From assembly GCA_046351095.1 (NCBI GenBank), contig JAXLZC010000001.1, forward strand, positions 372,001-436,000: 64,000 nt of DNA, in the 5' to 3' direction. The stretch's first letter is position 1. Each line of letters begins with the position of its first letter. The notes beneath the pieces were generated by a model. It was not told the DNA's origin. It ran no database searches and was given only the letters and a program-made list of their open reading frames with translations. Shown here in pieces: positions 1 through 9,372 of this stretch. The DNA is from BQWY01 sp046351095. Lineage in GTDB: Bacteria; Nitrospirota; Nitrospiria; Nitrospirales; Nitrospiraceae. The position numbers and the translations under genes were made by a program.

Positions 1-1008
1 GCAAATCTGTGGCGAGGTGTCGATCTATCGCGTCGGCTGCGTCGTGACAAGGTGGACGTGTGGGTGACGTCGTCCTGGATGGTGCCGGTCGGTCCCTGGA
101 AAAGTGTCATCGCCATGTACGACCTCTCGTTTTTGGGACAGCCGGACGAACCGCGGACATTGTCCGATTGGGCGCAGCGGCAATGGGCGCGCTGCCAAGG
201 GGTGCGTGCCGCCTGTGTCGTGACCGGATCGACGTGGGCGAAGTCGCGCCTTGTGCAGGACGTCGGGATTCCCGCCGAACGTATCGCCGTGGTGCCGATG
301 CCGATCCGGCCGGTATTCGAACGAGCGCAGGCCTTGGCGCGTCCGCCGGTGAATCTTGGACTCAACGAACCATATATCCTGACCGTCGGCGATTTTCGTC
401 CCGAGAACAATTTGCTTCGGTTGGTGGAAGCCTACTGTCGCCTGTCGCCGACGCTGCGCGGCCGGTATCGCCTCGTGTTGGCCGGTCCGACGAACGTCTA
501 CGCGTCGGCGCTGGCGCGTACGATTGCGACGTGGGGGATTGCGGATCGTGTGCATTTTGCAGGACCGCAGGCAGAGCGGCAGTTGCCTGAACTGATCGCC
601 GGGGCCTCGTTGTGTATGTGGCCAGGGTTCGAGTCGGCGGACGGCGCCGTGGCGGTGGACGCGTTGGCGTGCGGCACGCCCATTGTGGCGGCGGAGCGGG
701 AAGCGATGCCGGAATGGTTAGGGAATGCGGCGCTCTGGATCGCGCCGACGCAGGTCGACTCGATGACGGCGGCTATGACGCGTGGTCTCACGGATGAACT
801 GCTCCGCGAGCGGTTGCGTCGAGAGGCGCAGGCTCAAGCGCAGCGTCTGTCGCTGTCGGATGTCACGAATCGGTTGATGTCGGTCGTCGAAGCCATCGCC
901 GCGATGAAGCCGTACACGGCGCGTGCAAAGGATACATCGGAGTCTGCGCTGGAGTCGCTTCGCGCGTCGGACGCCGTGCGGTCGGCCGCGGCGCAACGCG
1001 CTGCCTAA
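1..1008 (+). CDS. Glycosyltransferase, GT4/GT1-like (5' truncated)
   Basis: The frame is open through base 1, so the gene begins outside the window; 335 residues are visible and the stop is TAA at 1006. The C-terminal nucleotide-sugar-binding Rossmann half of a GT-B glycosyltransferase is clear: YILTVGDFRPENN starts the second domain, and FESADGAVAVDALACGTPIV corresponds to the donor-binding loop of GT4 enzymes, with Asp-Ala in place of the usual Glu-Ala. The N-terminal acceptor domain is only partly present. It is followed by a second GT4 gene on the same strand 60 bp on, so the pair probably acts on one surface glycan; donor and acceptor cannot be told from sequence. Confidence 0.85.
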   Translation, partial: ANLWRGVDLSRRLRRDKVDVWVTSSWMVPVGPWKSVIAMYDLSFLGQPDEPRTLSDWAQRQWARCQGVRAACVVTGSTWAKSRLVQDVGIPAERIAVVPMPIRPVFERAQALARPPVNLGLNEPYILTVGDFRPENNLLRLVEAYCRLSPTLRGRYRLVLAGPTNVYASALARTIATWGIADRVHFAGPQAERQLPELIAGASLCMWPGFESADGAVAVDALACGTPIVAAEREAMPEWLGNAALWIAPTQVDSMTAAMTRGLTDELLRERLRREAQAQAQRLSLSDVTNRLMSVVEAIAAMKPYTARAKDTSESALESLRASDAVRSAAAQRAA

Positions 1009-1027
1009 TCGTTTTCTGGTATCACCA

Positions 1028-1051
1028 GCGCGAGGGCCTCGTCCCTCGCGC
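1028..1051 (+). other. Perfect 9-bp stem-loop between two glycosyltransferase genes
   Basis: GCGCGAGGG and CCCTCGCGC form a perfect 9-bp GC-rich stem with a 6-base loop in the 60-bp gap between the two glycosyltransferases. No T-run follows, so it is not a classical intrinsic terminator; it could stabilise the upstream message or attenuate transcription. Confidence 0.4.
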
Positions 1052-1068
1052 ATCTCGCTCGAATCACC

Positions 1069-2298
1069 ATGCACATACTCATGCTATCGGATGTCTCTGC
1101 CGCCCATGTCTCCTGTGGCCGGCAGCGGATGTTGCGCGAGCAGGCCGTGGGCCTCGCGCAGCTTGGGCATCGTGTGCAGATCGTTGCGCGCGCGCCGGTC
1201 GACGATCCGCGTCCGCATGTCCGTATCGGCGAGGTGGACGAGTGGCGGTTCGACGGCGGTCGCGACCACGAGATGGGGTCGCTTATGGCGCAACTGCACC
1301 GTTCCGTCGACGTGTTCGATCGTGCCACCAGACGAGGGCGTCCGGATATCGTCCTGATCCATCAGCCTACAGCCGGACTCGGGCCGATTTTGCGTCGACG
1401 AAGTGCGGTGCCTACGTGGGCCTACATGTGTCATGTCTTGGCGCAGGACGATTACGATCTGCGGTGCGACGCGGAACAGGACGAAATGGCCGCGTGGCGT
1501 CGTTCGGCCAATAGTCAGGGGCGGTATTGGGCGGAGCGACTGATGTTGTCGCACTGTTCGCAGGTGATCGTGCTGAGCGACTTCATGCGGGAGCGTGTGG
1601 CGCAGGTCCATCGTATTCCGTCGGGGTTGCTCTGGCGAATTCCCGGTGCGGCGGATGCCGAGCGATTTCATCCGGCCTCCGATCGGTCGCTGGTGCGACG
1701 CGAACTTGGGTGGTCGCAGGAGCGGACGATCCTCTTTGTCTTGCGCCGGTTGGTGCCTCGCATGGGATTGGATCTACTGATCGATGCGGTTCGTCTTCTC
1801 GGCGAGGATGGGCGCGACGTGATGCTTTACATCGGAGGAGAAGGCCCGTTGCTCGAGACGCTCCAGGCCCAGATCGATCGTGCGGGACTCGCTGCACAGG
1901 TGCGCTTCGTTGGGTACGTTCCGGAAGAGCGTCTCTGTGCGCACTATCAAGCGGCGGATCTCGTGGTGGTGCCGACGCCCGCATTAGAAGGGTTCGGGCT
2001 GGTCACGGTCGAAGCGTTGGCCTCGCGCACGCCGGTGTTGGCGACGCCGGTAGGCGCTTTGCCGGAAGTGCTGCGCCGTGTCGATCCTGCATTGGTGGCG
2101 GAGAGCGCCGATGCGCCGGGGCTTGCCGACAGTCTTCGACGTCTGCTGCGGCGATTTGCCGAGGAGCCTGGAGAGCAAGAGCGATTGGCGCGCAAGGGGC
2201 GCGTGCTCGTCGAACGGGAACTGAATTGGTCGCATCACATCGTCAATCTCGAGTCGGTATTGCTTGCCGATAGTCATCGTCTTCGTCGCGCGGCTTAA
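1069..2298 (+). CDS. Glycosyltransferase family 4
   Basis: A complete 409-residue GT-B glycosyltransferase. The N-terminal half has a Gly/Arg-rich donor-side loop (SCGRQRMLREQAVGLAQLGH) typical of GT4 proteins, and the C-terminal half carries IGGEGPLLETLQAQ (the GxGp nucleotide-binding loop) and EGFGLVTVEALASRTPVLA, the E-x7-E motif that contacts the sugar nucleotide. It most likely adds a sugar to a lipid-linked or protein-linked glycan on the cytoplasmic face. It lies 60 bp after another glycosyltransferase gene on the same strand and probably belongs to the same unit. The exact substrate cannot be read from sequence. The ATG at 1069 is the first plausible start. Confidence 0.9.
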   Translation: MHILMLSDVSAAHVSCGRQRMLREQAVGLAQLGHRVQIVARAPVDDPRPHVRIGEVDEWRFDGGRDHEMGSLMAQLHRSVDVFDRATRRGRPDIVLIHQPTAGLGPILRRRSAVPTWAYMCHVLAQDDYDLRCDAEQDEMAAWRRSANSQGRYWAERLMLSHCSQVIVLSDFMRERVAQVHRIPSGLLWRIPGAADAERFHPASDRSLVRRELGWSQERTILFVLRRLVPRMGLDLLIDAVRLLGEDGRDVMLYIGGEGPLLETLQAQIDRAGLAAQVRFVGYVPEERLCAHYQAADLVVVPTPALEGFGLVTVEALASRTPVLATPVGALPEVLRRVDPALVAESADAPGLADSLRRLLRRFAEEPGEQERLARKGRVLVERELNWSHHIVNLESVLLADSHRLRRAA

Positions 2299-2357
2299 GC
2301 CGACAGCCTCGCTCGTAATCTCACCTTCATCTGTTTCTCTCTTTGCCGGCGTGCCGC

Positions 2358-2386
2358 TGGCTCCTCTCTGCTTGTCCTGTTAAGAT
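2358..2386 (+). promoter_or_regulatory. Candidate promoter for mtnA (possible leaderless mRNA)
   Basis: TGGCTC (2358-2363), a 17-base spacer, and TAAGAT (2381-2386) resemble a sigma70 promoter with a weak -35 box. The mtnA ATG at 2394 is only 8 bases after the -10 box, so a transcript from here would have almost no leader. The box context GTTAAGATCC recurs in front of metH. Confidence 0.35.
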
Positions 2387-2393
2387 CCGCGCC

Positions 2394-3452
2394 ATGGTTC
2401 CTACGGTGGAGTGGAAAGCGGGCGTCGTTCGTTTGCTCGATCAACGGCAGCTGCCGGAGACGGTACGGATTCTGGAGTGCCGTGATGTGGCGACGGTCGC
2501 CGAGGCCATCCGGAACTTGACGGTCCGGGGCGCGCCGGCGATTGGGATTACGGCGGCGATGGGCCTTGCCTTGGCCGCGCGGCAATCGCGCGCGCAGGAC
2601 TTCAAAACCTTCCGCGCCGAGCTTGGTGCTGCTGCCCAACAACTCGCGGCGACGCGACCCACGGCAGTGAATCTGCGGTGGGCGTTGACGCGGATGTTGG
2701 CGCTGGCCGACGCCAGTGTAGGTCGCTCCGTTGCTGATATCCAGGTGTTGTTAGAGACTGAATCTCAAGTGATTCTTGAGGAAGACATCGCCATGTGTCG
2801 CGCGATGGGGCGACATGGGGCGGCGCTACTGTCGGACGGGCAGACGGTGCTGACGCACTGCAATGCCGGCGCGTTGGCAACGGGAGGATACGGGACGGCA
2901 CTCGGCGTGCTCCGAGCTGCCTGCGAGCAGGGCAAGCGGATTCAGGTCATTGCCGACGAAACGCGGCCGGTTTTGCAGGGCGCACGGTTGACGGCGTGGG
3001 AGTTGATGCAGGATCGGATTCCCGTGACGTTGATCGCCGACAATATGGCGGGCAGCCTCATGCGGCAGGGGCGCATCCAGGCCTGTATCGTCGGTGCCGA
3101 CCGGATCGCAGCCAATGGCGATGTTGCCAACAAAATCGGCACCTACTCGGTCGCCGTATTGGCGAAAGCCCACGGCATTCCGTTTTATGTCGCGGCCCCC
3201 TCGTCGACCATCGATCCTGCGACGGCGACCGGCGCCGATATCCCCATCGAACAACGTCACCCGGATGAAGTGCGCACGACGCTCAGTCGTGTGGTGACGG
3301 CGCCAACCGACGTGCCTGTGCTCAATCCCGCGTTTGATGTCACGCCTGCCGAGTTGATCACCGCGATCGTCACCGAGCGCGGTGTCTTTCCTCCGAATCA
3401 GATGGCACAAGCAGTCGCTTCTCCGTTGTTTTTACTTCATCCTCCCCCTTAG
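2394..3452 (+). CDS. mtnA: S-methyl-5-thioribose-1-phosphate isomerase
   Basis: This 352-residue protein isomerises 5-methylthioribose-1-phosphate to 5-methylthioribulose-1-phosphate in the methionine salvage pathway. It matches the MtnA/eIF2B-alpha family along its length: RGAPAIGITAAMGLALA near the N-terminus, THCNAGALATGGYGTALG holding the catalytic Cys156, and GADRIAANGDVANKIGTY holding the catalytic Asp236. I chose the ATG at 2394 because the family starts there (VEWKAGVVRLLDQRQLP follows directly); an upstream TTG at 2343 would add 17 unconserved residues. No other salvage gene is adjacent. It is convergent with dnaE2, about 100 bp away. Confidence 0.96.
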   Translation: MVPTVEWKAGVVRLLDQRQLPETVRILECRDVATVAEAIRNLTVRGAPAIGITAAMGLALAARQSRAQDFKTFRAELGAAAQQLAATRPTAVNLRWALTRMLALADASVGRSVADIQVLLETESQVILEEDIAMCRAMGRHGAALLSDGQTVLTHCNAGALATGGYGTALGVLRAACEQGKRIQVIADETRPVLQGARLTAWELMQDRIPVTLIADNMAGSLMRQGRIQACIVGADRIAANGDVANKIGTYSVAVLAKAHGIPFYVAAPSSTIDPATATGADIPIEQRHPDEVRTTLSRVVTAPTDVPVLNPAFDVTPAELITAIVTERGVFPPNQMAQAVASPLFLLHPPP

Positions 3453-3553
3453 TCTTTCTTCGATCAACTACACTCATAGTCGGCCGAGTGCGCGATCGGC
3501 TGGTCGGTGCCTCGTGACCATTCTTGTAATCCACGCCGTCGCTGGCTCGGTCT

Positions 3554-6500
3554 TCAGCCGGATCCTCGTGCCGTCCTCTCGTTTAAATTGTGTTGAAGCT
3601 GTGTCAGGTCGGTGAGCGTGAGTGTGGCGACGCCGAACTGCGCTTCGACACGGCCGTGTAGGACGTAGCCCTGGTCGGTGTGAAGCAGGTGGCAGTAGCG
3701 ACGGTAGATGTCGGGGAACAGCGTCACGTCGTAGAGCGCGGTGCGATCTTCGAATGTAGCGAATTCCATCGGCTGCCCTGTTTTAGTCTGGGCGAATTTT
3801 TCCGTGATCAACACACCGACCATGGTGACGTGACGGCCCACATAGGCGCCGAGCATGGTGCCGGCGATGGGCGACGGCTGGAAGCGCGCGATCTGCGTGG
3901 TGTAGAGATCCAGCGGATGGCAGCTGGCGATGAAACCGAGCGTCGCCTGTTCGTGCTGAATCCGAACGGCGACGGAATATTCCGGTGGAATCGGCAGGTT
4001 GATGGCGTCGGCGCGCGTCCCGGCGTAGAGCCGCCAGAGTAATGCCGGACGTGTCAGTTCTCCGGCAATCGTATCGCAAGCCCCCGCTCTGATCAGTAGC
4101 CGCGCATGGCGGCGCTCCAACGGTACGCGTGTCTGGAAGTCGCGCCAGGAGCGAAAGGGGCCGCCGCGTGTTCGTTCCTCGATAAGGCCGTCCACAACCG
4201 CACGCGGGAGGCCGATGAGCTGCATGAATCCAATACGTAGGGTTCGGTCTTTGCCGATATAGGCCCAGTCGCTCGCATTCACGTCGGGAGGTGCGATCGT
4301 CAGGCCTATCCGGCGCGCTTCGGACAGGTAGGCGTAGGTCGAATAAAAGCCGCCGCGATTGTTGATGACCGCCGCGAGAAATTCGGCCGGATGATGCGCG
4401 CGTAGGTAGGCCGACTTGAACGAGACTTGTGCGTAGCTCGCCGAGTGCGGCTTGCAAAAGCTGTAACCGGCAAAGCTGAGGATCATCTGCCAAAGCGTGA
4501 TGATAGTATCGGGCGATGCGCCGTTCCGAGCGGCGCCCAGGCAAAAGTGATCGCGATAGTCCTGCAGTTGCTTGGCTTTGTGTTTTTTGCTGAGCACCTT
4601 CCGGAGATGGTCTGCGTCTTCCACCGAAAAATCGGCCAACGCCATCGCCACCTTCGTCACATCCTCCTGGTACACCATGATGCCGTACGTCTCCGCGAGG
4701 ATCGGCGTGAGGCGCGGATGCCACGGGGCGTAGGGAGCGCCGTGCGCGCGGCGAATGAATTCGTCGACAAAGCGATTCGCGGCTGGGCGGACAAGCGAGG
4801 AGACGATCACCAGGGCCTCGAATACGTCGAGTGTCTCGGCGCGGTCGGCCGGCATGCCGCCCCAGAGTTTTCGTAACAACAGACGCGTCGCGGGTGACTC
4901 CACGTAAAAACAGCCTATCGTGTCGCCGCATCGGATCAACGCCTGTGTGGCCGGATCGTCGAGCGGATCCCAGAGGGCATAGTCGATTTGTCGACCGGTG
5001 TGGCGCGCAATTGCGGCGAGTGCATCCCGAATGACCGCCAGCGACCGATTGCCGAGCAGGTCGATCTTTACCAAACCCGCGTCCTCGGTTTGATCCTTGT
5101 CCCATTGAATGACGGGACGGCGACTGGCCGAGATCTGCACGGGCACGTAGCGACGAATGTCGTCCGGCACGATCACGACGCCGCCGCAGTGGAGCCCGAG
5201 TGTGCGGAAGTGGCCTTCGACCTGAGCCGCACGTTCGAAGATCTCGCGCCAGGGCGCGGGAAGTCGGAGCGCCTGCGTGAGGCGTGTGGCCCATTCTGCG
5301 GCGGTCGGCGGAGTTGTGAATTCCACGAAATCTTGTTGCCGCGAGACCCGTGTCGAGACACGAGCGATCTCGGCGGGCGGCATGCCGTACACCTTTGCCA
5401 CCTCGCGCAGCGCTGCTCTCCAGCCGAGACTGTTCTGGTTGGCGACCATCGCGGCTTGCGACCGACCATATTGCGTAAACACCCACTCGAGGATCGTCTC
5501 GCGTTCGTCCCAAGGAAAGTCGATGTCGATATCCGGCGGATCGCGCCGCCCCGGATTCAAAAACCGTTCGAAAAACAGATTGTGACGCAGCGGGTCGACG
5601 TGGGTGATCTGCAAACAATACGACACGAGTGAGGCTGCGACCGATCCGCGTCCGCAGGTGCGCGGCGCCTGACGGACGATCTCGTCCACCACCAAAAAAT
5701 AATCTGCAAAACGTTTCTCGCGGATGATGCGCAACTCATGGGTCAGCCGGGTGCGGATCGTCGGCGTGATCTCGCCGTACCGAAGGCGTGCGCCCTCGTA
5801 GGCGCGTGTCTGCAAAAGGTCGAAGGCCGCGTCGCTGCTGAGGCGACGAAAGGCCGGAAAGATCGTCTCGTCGAAGCGCCAGTCCGTGTGACAGGACTCC
5901 GCAATGCGGAGACTGTTTTCCAGCGCCTCCGGGCAGTGGGGATACTGCCCGGCGAGGTGTGTCGGCGATTGCAGCCATTGTGTCGACGCGCAGCAGGCGG
6001 TAGGCGAGAGTCGAGACAAGGTAGTGTTGTGTGCAATGGCACGGAGCACGCGATGGATGCCGAAGTCCTCCGCTCGGAGAAAACGCGCGCGTGTGGTCGC
6101 GACGGGCGGGAGTCCCAGACTGCGACCAAGGCGACGGATACGGTCCATGTCGAAGGTTGGGCCGGAGGTGAGCTCTACAAAGAGGTGCTCACGCGAGACA
6201 CGAGCCCAGGCCGTCAGCGCTGGTTCGTCGTCGCTTAGGACGATGAGTCCGTCACGATGGTGCGCGACGGTGTCGATGGCGTCGAAGTCGGGATCTTGAT
6301 GACGCGCCGAGAGGATACGACAGAGATTGGCGTAACCGGTCGGTGTCGCCGCCAATAAAACAGCGCGATGGATGGTCGTGACGAGTTCGGCACCAAGAAT
6401 CGGACGCAGACCGTGCTGTCGCGCGGTCTCAAGAAAACGCACGGCGGCATAGAGACCGTTGGTGTCCGTCAAGGCGAGAAACGATCCGCCTTGTGCGCGA

Positions 6501-6667
6501 GCGGCGGCGCAGAGCGCGAGGAGTGAGGCGACTCCTTCCATCGGCGACCAGGACGAGTGTGTATGGAGATGCGCAAAGGCGGGTCCAACCTGTTCGTGCG
6601 GCGACGAGTTGTAGCCGCCGGTGTCGTGCACGTCGGCTTGGTTGTCTGTCGAGGTCGACGGTCTCAT
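3554..6667 (-). CDS. dnaE2: Error-prone DNA polymerase III alpha subunit DnaE2
   Basis: A 1037-residue C-family polymerase of the DnaE2 (ImuC) group, which performs mutagenic translesion synthesis with ImuB. The N-terminal PHP domain starts at FAHLHTHSSWSPMEGVASLL; the catalytic palm carries PPDIDIDFPWDERE with the metal-binding aspartates; a C-terminal OB-fold region (HVTMVGVLITEKFAQTKTGQ) follows the helix-hairpin-helix thumb. The length fits DnaE2 rather than replicative DnaE1 (about 1150 residues). Its ATG overlaps the imuB stop codon by four bases (ATGA), so the two are translationally coupled. SOS control is expected from family knowledge; see the palindrome upstream of imuB. Confidence 0.95.
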   Translation of the reverse strand: MRPSTSTDNQADVHDTGGYNSSPHEQVGPAFAHLHTHSSWSPMEGVASLLALCAAARAQGGSFLALTDTNGLYAAVRFLETARQHGLRPILGAELVTTIHRAVLLAATPTGYANLCRILSARHQDPDFDAIDTVAHHRDGLIVLSDDEPALTAWARVSREHLFVELTSGPTFDMDRIRRLGRSLGLPPVATTRARFLRAEDFGIHRVLRAIAHNTTLSRLSPTACCASTQWLQSPTHLAGQYPHCPEALENSLRIAESCHTDWRFDETIFPAFRRLSSDAAFDLLQTRAYEGARLRYGEITPTIRTRLTHELRIIREKRFADYFLVVDEIVRQAPRTCGRGSVAASLVSYCLQITHVDPLRHNLFFERFLNPGRRDPPDIDIDFPWDERETILEWVFTQYGRSQAAMVANQNSLGWRAALREVAKVYGMPPAEIARVSTRVSRQQDFVEFTTPPTAAEWATRLTQALRLPAPWREIFERAAQVEGHFRTLGLHCGGVVIVPDDIRRYVPVQISASRRPVIQWDKDQTEDAGLVKIDLLGNRSLAVIRDALAAIARHTGRQIDYALWDPLDDPATQALIRCGDTIGCFYVESPATRLLLRKLWGGMPADRAETLDVFEALVIVSSLVRPAANRFVDEFIRRAHGAPYAPWHPRLTPILAETYGIMVYQEDVTKVAMALADFSVEDADHLRKVLSKKHKAKQLQDYRDHFCLGAARNGASPDTIITLWQMILSFAGYSFCKPHSASYAQVSFKSAYLRAHHPAEFLAAVINNRGGFYSTYAYLSEARRIGLTIAPPDVNASDWAYIGKDRTLRIGFMQLIGLPRAVVDGLIEERTRGGPFRSWRDFQTRVPLERRHARLLIRAGACDTIAGELTRPALLWRLYAGTRADAINLPIPPEYSVAVRIQHEQATLGFIASCHPLDLYTTQIARFQPSPIAGTMLGAYVGRHVTMVGVLITEKFAQTKTGQPMEFATFEDRTALYDVTLFPDIYRRYCHLLHTDQGYVLHGRVEAQFGVATLTLTDLTQLQHNLNERTARGSG

Positions 6668-7869
6668 GACGGGGACGTGACGCCTCGACCGTAGCGGATC
6701 GCCTGGTCGCCGAATCGATCTCGGAGATGGTCGATCGCCAGCGCCAGCCGCTCACGACGGTGACGGACACCCTGATCGGCGTCGTCGGTCGTGTGAAACA
6801 GCGTCAGTTGTTCCGCCGGCGACGTCAACGACTCGGCGCACAGCGTCAGGCTGTCAATGCGGATGCGCCGCTGAAACACTGCGAAGAACAGCGTGCGGAC
6901 CGTTGAATGTAAGTCGTGTTCCCAATAACTGCCGTTGGGGATGGTGCGGTGCGCGGCATGCTCGGTGCGATCGGTTTGGCGGCAAGTCAGCGTCAGGCGA
7001 CGGCAGACATGCTGCCGCCGACGGAGTGTGCGGCAGACCTGTTCGAGTAGCTCGTACGCACGCGCTAGCAACAGCGTGTCGTCGATCTCGTCCGGCGTGA
7101 GGATGTGTGTGTAGGTGACGGCCGGCTGCGCGCGTGTGGGGTGTACCGGGGACCGGTCGATACCTCGCGACCATTCGTGTAAGGCCGCCGCTGCAGGGCC
7201 CAGCGCTGACTCCAACGCCGCCTGCGATGTCTCAGCAATCGCCCCTAAGGTATGCAAGTTCAAATCGTCGAGTGTGTCGCGTACCACCGAGCGCGAGTGG
7301 CGGGTTAAGCCGGGTAAGACGTCGATCGGCAGCGGTTCTAAAAAGAGATGTTCGGCGCCGGGACGAATGCTGACGACCTGTTCGGGGACACCGAGCGCAG
7401 TGGCTGCGACATGCGAGACGAGTTTATTGCCGGCGAGCCCGATGACGCCAGCCAAGCCCTGTTGGCTCTGGATGTCGCGTTCCAAACGGGCGGCGACGTC
7501 GATGGGGCGTCCATGGAGTCGGCCCGTCCCGGTCATGTCGAGATAAAACTGTCCCGGCGATACCGGTTCCCATTGGGGAGTCAGGCGTTCGAGCAACGTT
7601 TGGATCTGCTGATGGGCGACGGCGGTTTTCTCCGGTGACGGCGGGAGCACCACAAGCGTCGGACACAAGCGACGGGCGGTCTGCAGCGACATCGCCGGCA
7701 CGACGCCGTCACCGGTCGCTTCCGACGACACTTCCAGTAGCCGCGTACGTGGCGAGGACGAGGGCGCAATCGCCACGGGACGTGTGCGTAGCGTCGGATC
7801 GGTTTGGCGAGCCAGCGCGATCCCGAGCGTGGGAATGTGCACGCACACAATGTGGCGTGAGAAAGACAT
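6664..7869 (-). CDS. imuB: ImuB-like catalytically inactive Y-family polymerase
   Basis: This 401-residue Y-family protein is the adaptor that bridges DnaE2 and the beta clamp in ImuB-DnaE2 mutasomes. The Y-family fold is visible (GDGVVPAMSLQTARRLCP, FYLDMTGTGRLHG), but the metal ligands are gone: VHIPTLG stands where polymerases have a DxDxF-like motif, and SPGQFYLDMTG replaces S-x-D-E-x-YLD. This loss is the hallmark of ImuB. I placed the start at the ATG at 7869 (MSFSRHIVCVHIPTL), where homology begins; the open frame runs further upstream to 8175 without recognisable content. No imuA/recA-like or lexA gene sits next to it, which is unusual for this cassette. Confidence 0.85.
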   Translation of the reverse strand: MSFSRHIVCVHIPTLGIALARQTDPTLRTRPVAIAPSSSPRTRLLEVSSEATGDGVVPAMSLQTARRLCPTLVVLPPSPEKTAVAHQQIQTLLERLTPQWEPVSPGQFYLDMTGTGRLHGRPIDVAARLERDIQSQQGLAGVIGLAGNKLVSHVAATALGVPEQVVSIRPGAEHLFLEPLPIDVLPGLTRHSRSVVRDTLDDLNLHTLGAIAETSQAALESALGPAAAALHEWSRGIDRSPVHPTRAQPAVTYTHILTPDEIDDTLLLARAYELLEQVCRTLRRRQHVCRRLTLTCRQTDRTEHAAHRTIPNGSYWEHDLHSTVRTLFFAVFQRRIRIDSLTLCAESLTSPAEQLTLFHTTDDADQGVRHRRERLALAIDHLRDRFGDQAIRYGRGVTSPS

Positions 7870-7957
7870 GGTTCCGACCACAATCAGCGATGAGAAATGG
7901 ACACCGGTGACTTCACGAATGTATCCAATGGTTACACTCTGGCCATTCGACGTCAAG

Positions 7958-7971
7958 GTACGAATAAGTAC
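7958..7971. promoter_or_regulatory. GTAC-N6-GTAC palindrome upstream of imuB, candidate SOS operator
   Basis: GTAC at 7958-7961 and at 7968-7971, separated by GAATAA, form a short inverted repeat about 90 bp upstream of the imuB ATG in the divergent region between imuB and the zinc-ribbon gene. Cyanobacterial LexA sites use a GTAC-N4-GTWC pattern; the N6 spacing here differs, so LexA binding is only a guess. Confidence 0.22.
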
Positions 7972-8173
7972 TTGAGCAAGAGGAACACCTAAAACAGAGT
8001 GAGAAAGGCCATACAGGGGACCTAGGGAGCACACCGAAAAAGCCAGGGGTTTTTGCCAGCTTTGTAGCGAGCGGTCTGCGAGTACAGTCGCATCATGACG
8101 ATGTGACATTCGAACATCGTTGTGAAACTGAAGACATCGAAACAGACCGATCGTTGGATGAAAGGAGTCCACC

Positions 8174-8581
8174 ATGTTGCGAGATACATCAGAAAGCTGG
8201 GGGAGCGAAATGGAGTGGATCGAAGAAGACGAGACCTCTGGTGAGGAAAGGGTTCACAACACCCTGGAATTTCAGGGATATGATGAACGACGAGCGCCGG
8301 TGTTTATTCGCGGAATCAGAATCGGATTGGGCGAACCCCTCTCTGAGGAAACGGAGCATACACGGGCGCTGAGCGAGCGGAGCAGGACATCGCCCGTCGC
8401 TCCTGGACGCTGTGAACGCTGCCAAGGGTTGCTGGTGGCGGATGGATATATGGGCTGGGCCCAACGGTGCATTCAATGCGGCAACGTTGTGGACGAAACA
8501 ATCAGAAGGAATCGAAGCGGGATTCAGGTTCCCCATGGGCACAAAGAACCGCGTCGCTACAGCATCCCGGCGACGTGGTAA
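8174..8581 (+). CDS. Hypothetical zinc-ribbon protein
   Basis: A 135-residue protein with an acidic, probably disordered N-terminal half and a C-terminal zinc ribbon: CERCQG and, about 20 residues later, CIQCGN form two CxxC knuckles with VVDETIRRN after them. A strong Shine-Dalgarno (AAAGGAG) ends six bases before the ATG. It is divergent from imuB across about 300 bp. Zinc ribbons of this kind bind nucleic acid or protein; no catalytic domain is present and I cannot assign a function. Confidence 0.7.
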   Translation: MLRDTSESWGSEMEWIEEDETSGEERVHNTLEFQGYDERRAPVFIRGIRIGLGEPLSEETEHTRALSERSRTSPVAPGRCERCQGLLVADGYMGWAQRCIQCGNVVDETIRRNRSGIQVPHGHKEPRRYSIPATW

Positions 8582-8657
8582 CCGCTAAGACAATGTGACG
8601 ACAACGAAGGGCGAACTGTTCGAGACATACACCTTACCGTTCTAAAAGGAGACGACC

Positions 8658-9323
8658 ATGAACACAAGAACGACATACACGCACAATACCGGTATCAAGC
8701 TGGCCACATTCGACGTCCTGTTGAGCGCACCCATCATGTTTGGGTGCACCACGGGAGGGGAGATGACGGGGGGACCACGGACGGATGCCGCAGACCGCGC
8801 GCGCCAACAAATGGCGGGCCTGGAAGAGGCGAGAAAGAATCAGGGCATCACGCAGGCCGCACCGGGGGAGACACAGGCGCGCCTCAATCAGAAAGCTGTC
8901 CAAAGCGGAACGGCAATCGATCGTTCGACCGATTTAACGGGTGGGCAAGCCGGAATTGTGGAAGAGTATGCCACGACGCCGGTCCGTCAGGGGAAATTGA
9001 TCGACGAGACCACCAACACCTTGCTGAATCGCGAAGTCCTAGACGCGAAGGGGACGAAGCTGAGGTCGATCCATCGGGTGATGAAGGACGAGGCAACCGG
9101 AGACATTGAGTACGCGGTGGTTGACTTCGATGACGCGGATTACTTCATCCCTGTGCGGTGGAGTCAGTTCGAAGAAAATGGGGATGCCCTGGTAGTGACG
9201 CTACGCGAATGGCAACTGACTCGAGCGATTGCCGTCACGTCTCCGGAAGATCAGTCTCCTGAGTTGGACCACTATATGGAGCAGGTTGAAAAGGTGCGTG
9301 CCGAGTTTAAGGGCAAGAACTAG
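8658..9323 (+). CDS. PRC-barrel domain lipoprotein
   Basis: A 221-residue protein with a lipobox-like stretch (LLSAPIMFGC, Cys about residue 29) after a short hydrophobic segment, so it is probably a membrane-anchored lipoprotein. A polar linker (to about residue 110) leads to a PRC-barrel-like beta domain: LLNREVLDAKGTKLRSIHRV, then DIEYAVVDFDDADYFIPVRW. PRC barrels mediate protein-protein contacts or RNA/photosystem assembly; stand-alone exported forms are often stress-related. AAAGGAGA precedes the ATG with good spacing. It is followed by a likely terminator. No enzymatic motif is visible. Confidence 0.7.
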   Translation: MNTRTTYTHNTGIKLATFDVLLSAPIMFGCTTGGEMTGGPRTDAADRARQQMAGLEEARKNQGITQAAPGETQARLNQKAVQSGTAIDRSTDLTGGQAGIVEEYATTPVRQGKLIDETTNTLLNREVLDAKGTKLRSIHRVMKDEATGDIEYAVVDFDDADYFIPVRWSQFEENGDALVVTLREWQLTRAIAVTSPEDQSPELDHYMEQVEKVRAEFKGKN

Positions 9324-9372
9324 GCGATTAGACCAGAGACACAGGTCGTTCAGGCTCTGACTGTGACGGCTA

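Noticed and set aside
3783..5618. 611-residue minus-strand frame inside dnaE2
   Set aside because: Arg/Ser-rich shadow frame of the DnaE2 coding sequence, as expected at high GC.
7870..8175. Extended N-terminal 102 codons of the imuB frame, up to 8175
   Set aside because: The sequence has no family features, the Y-family fold starts at 7869, and the extension would overlap the start of the divergent zinc-ribbon gene.
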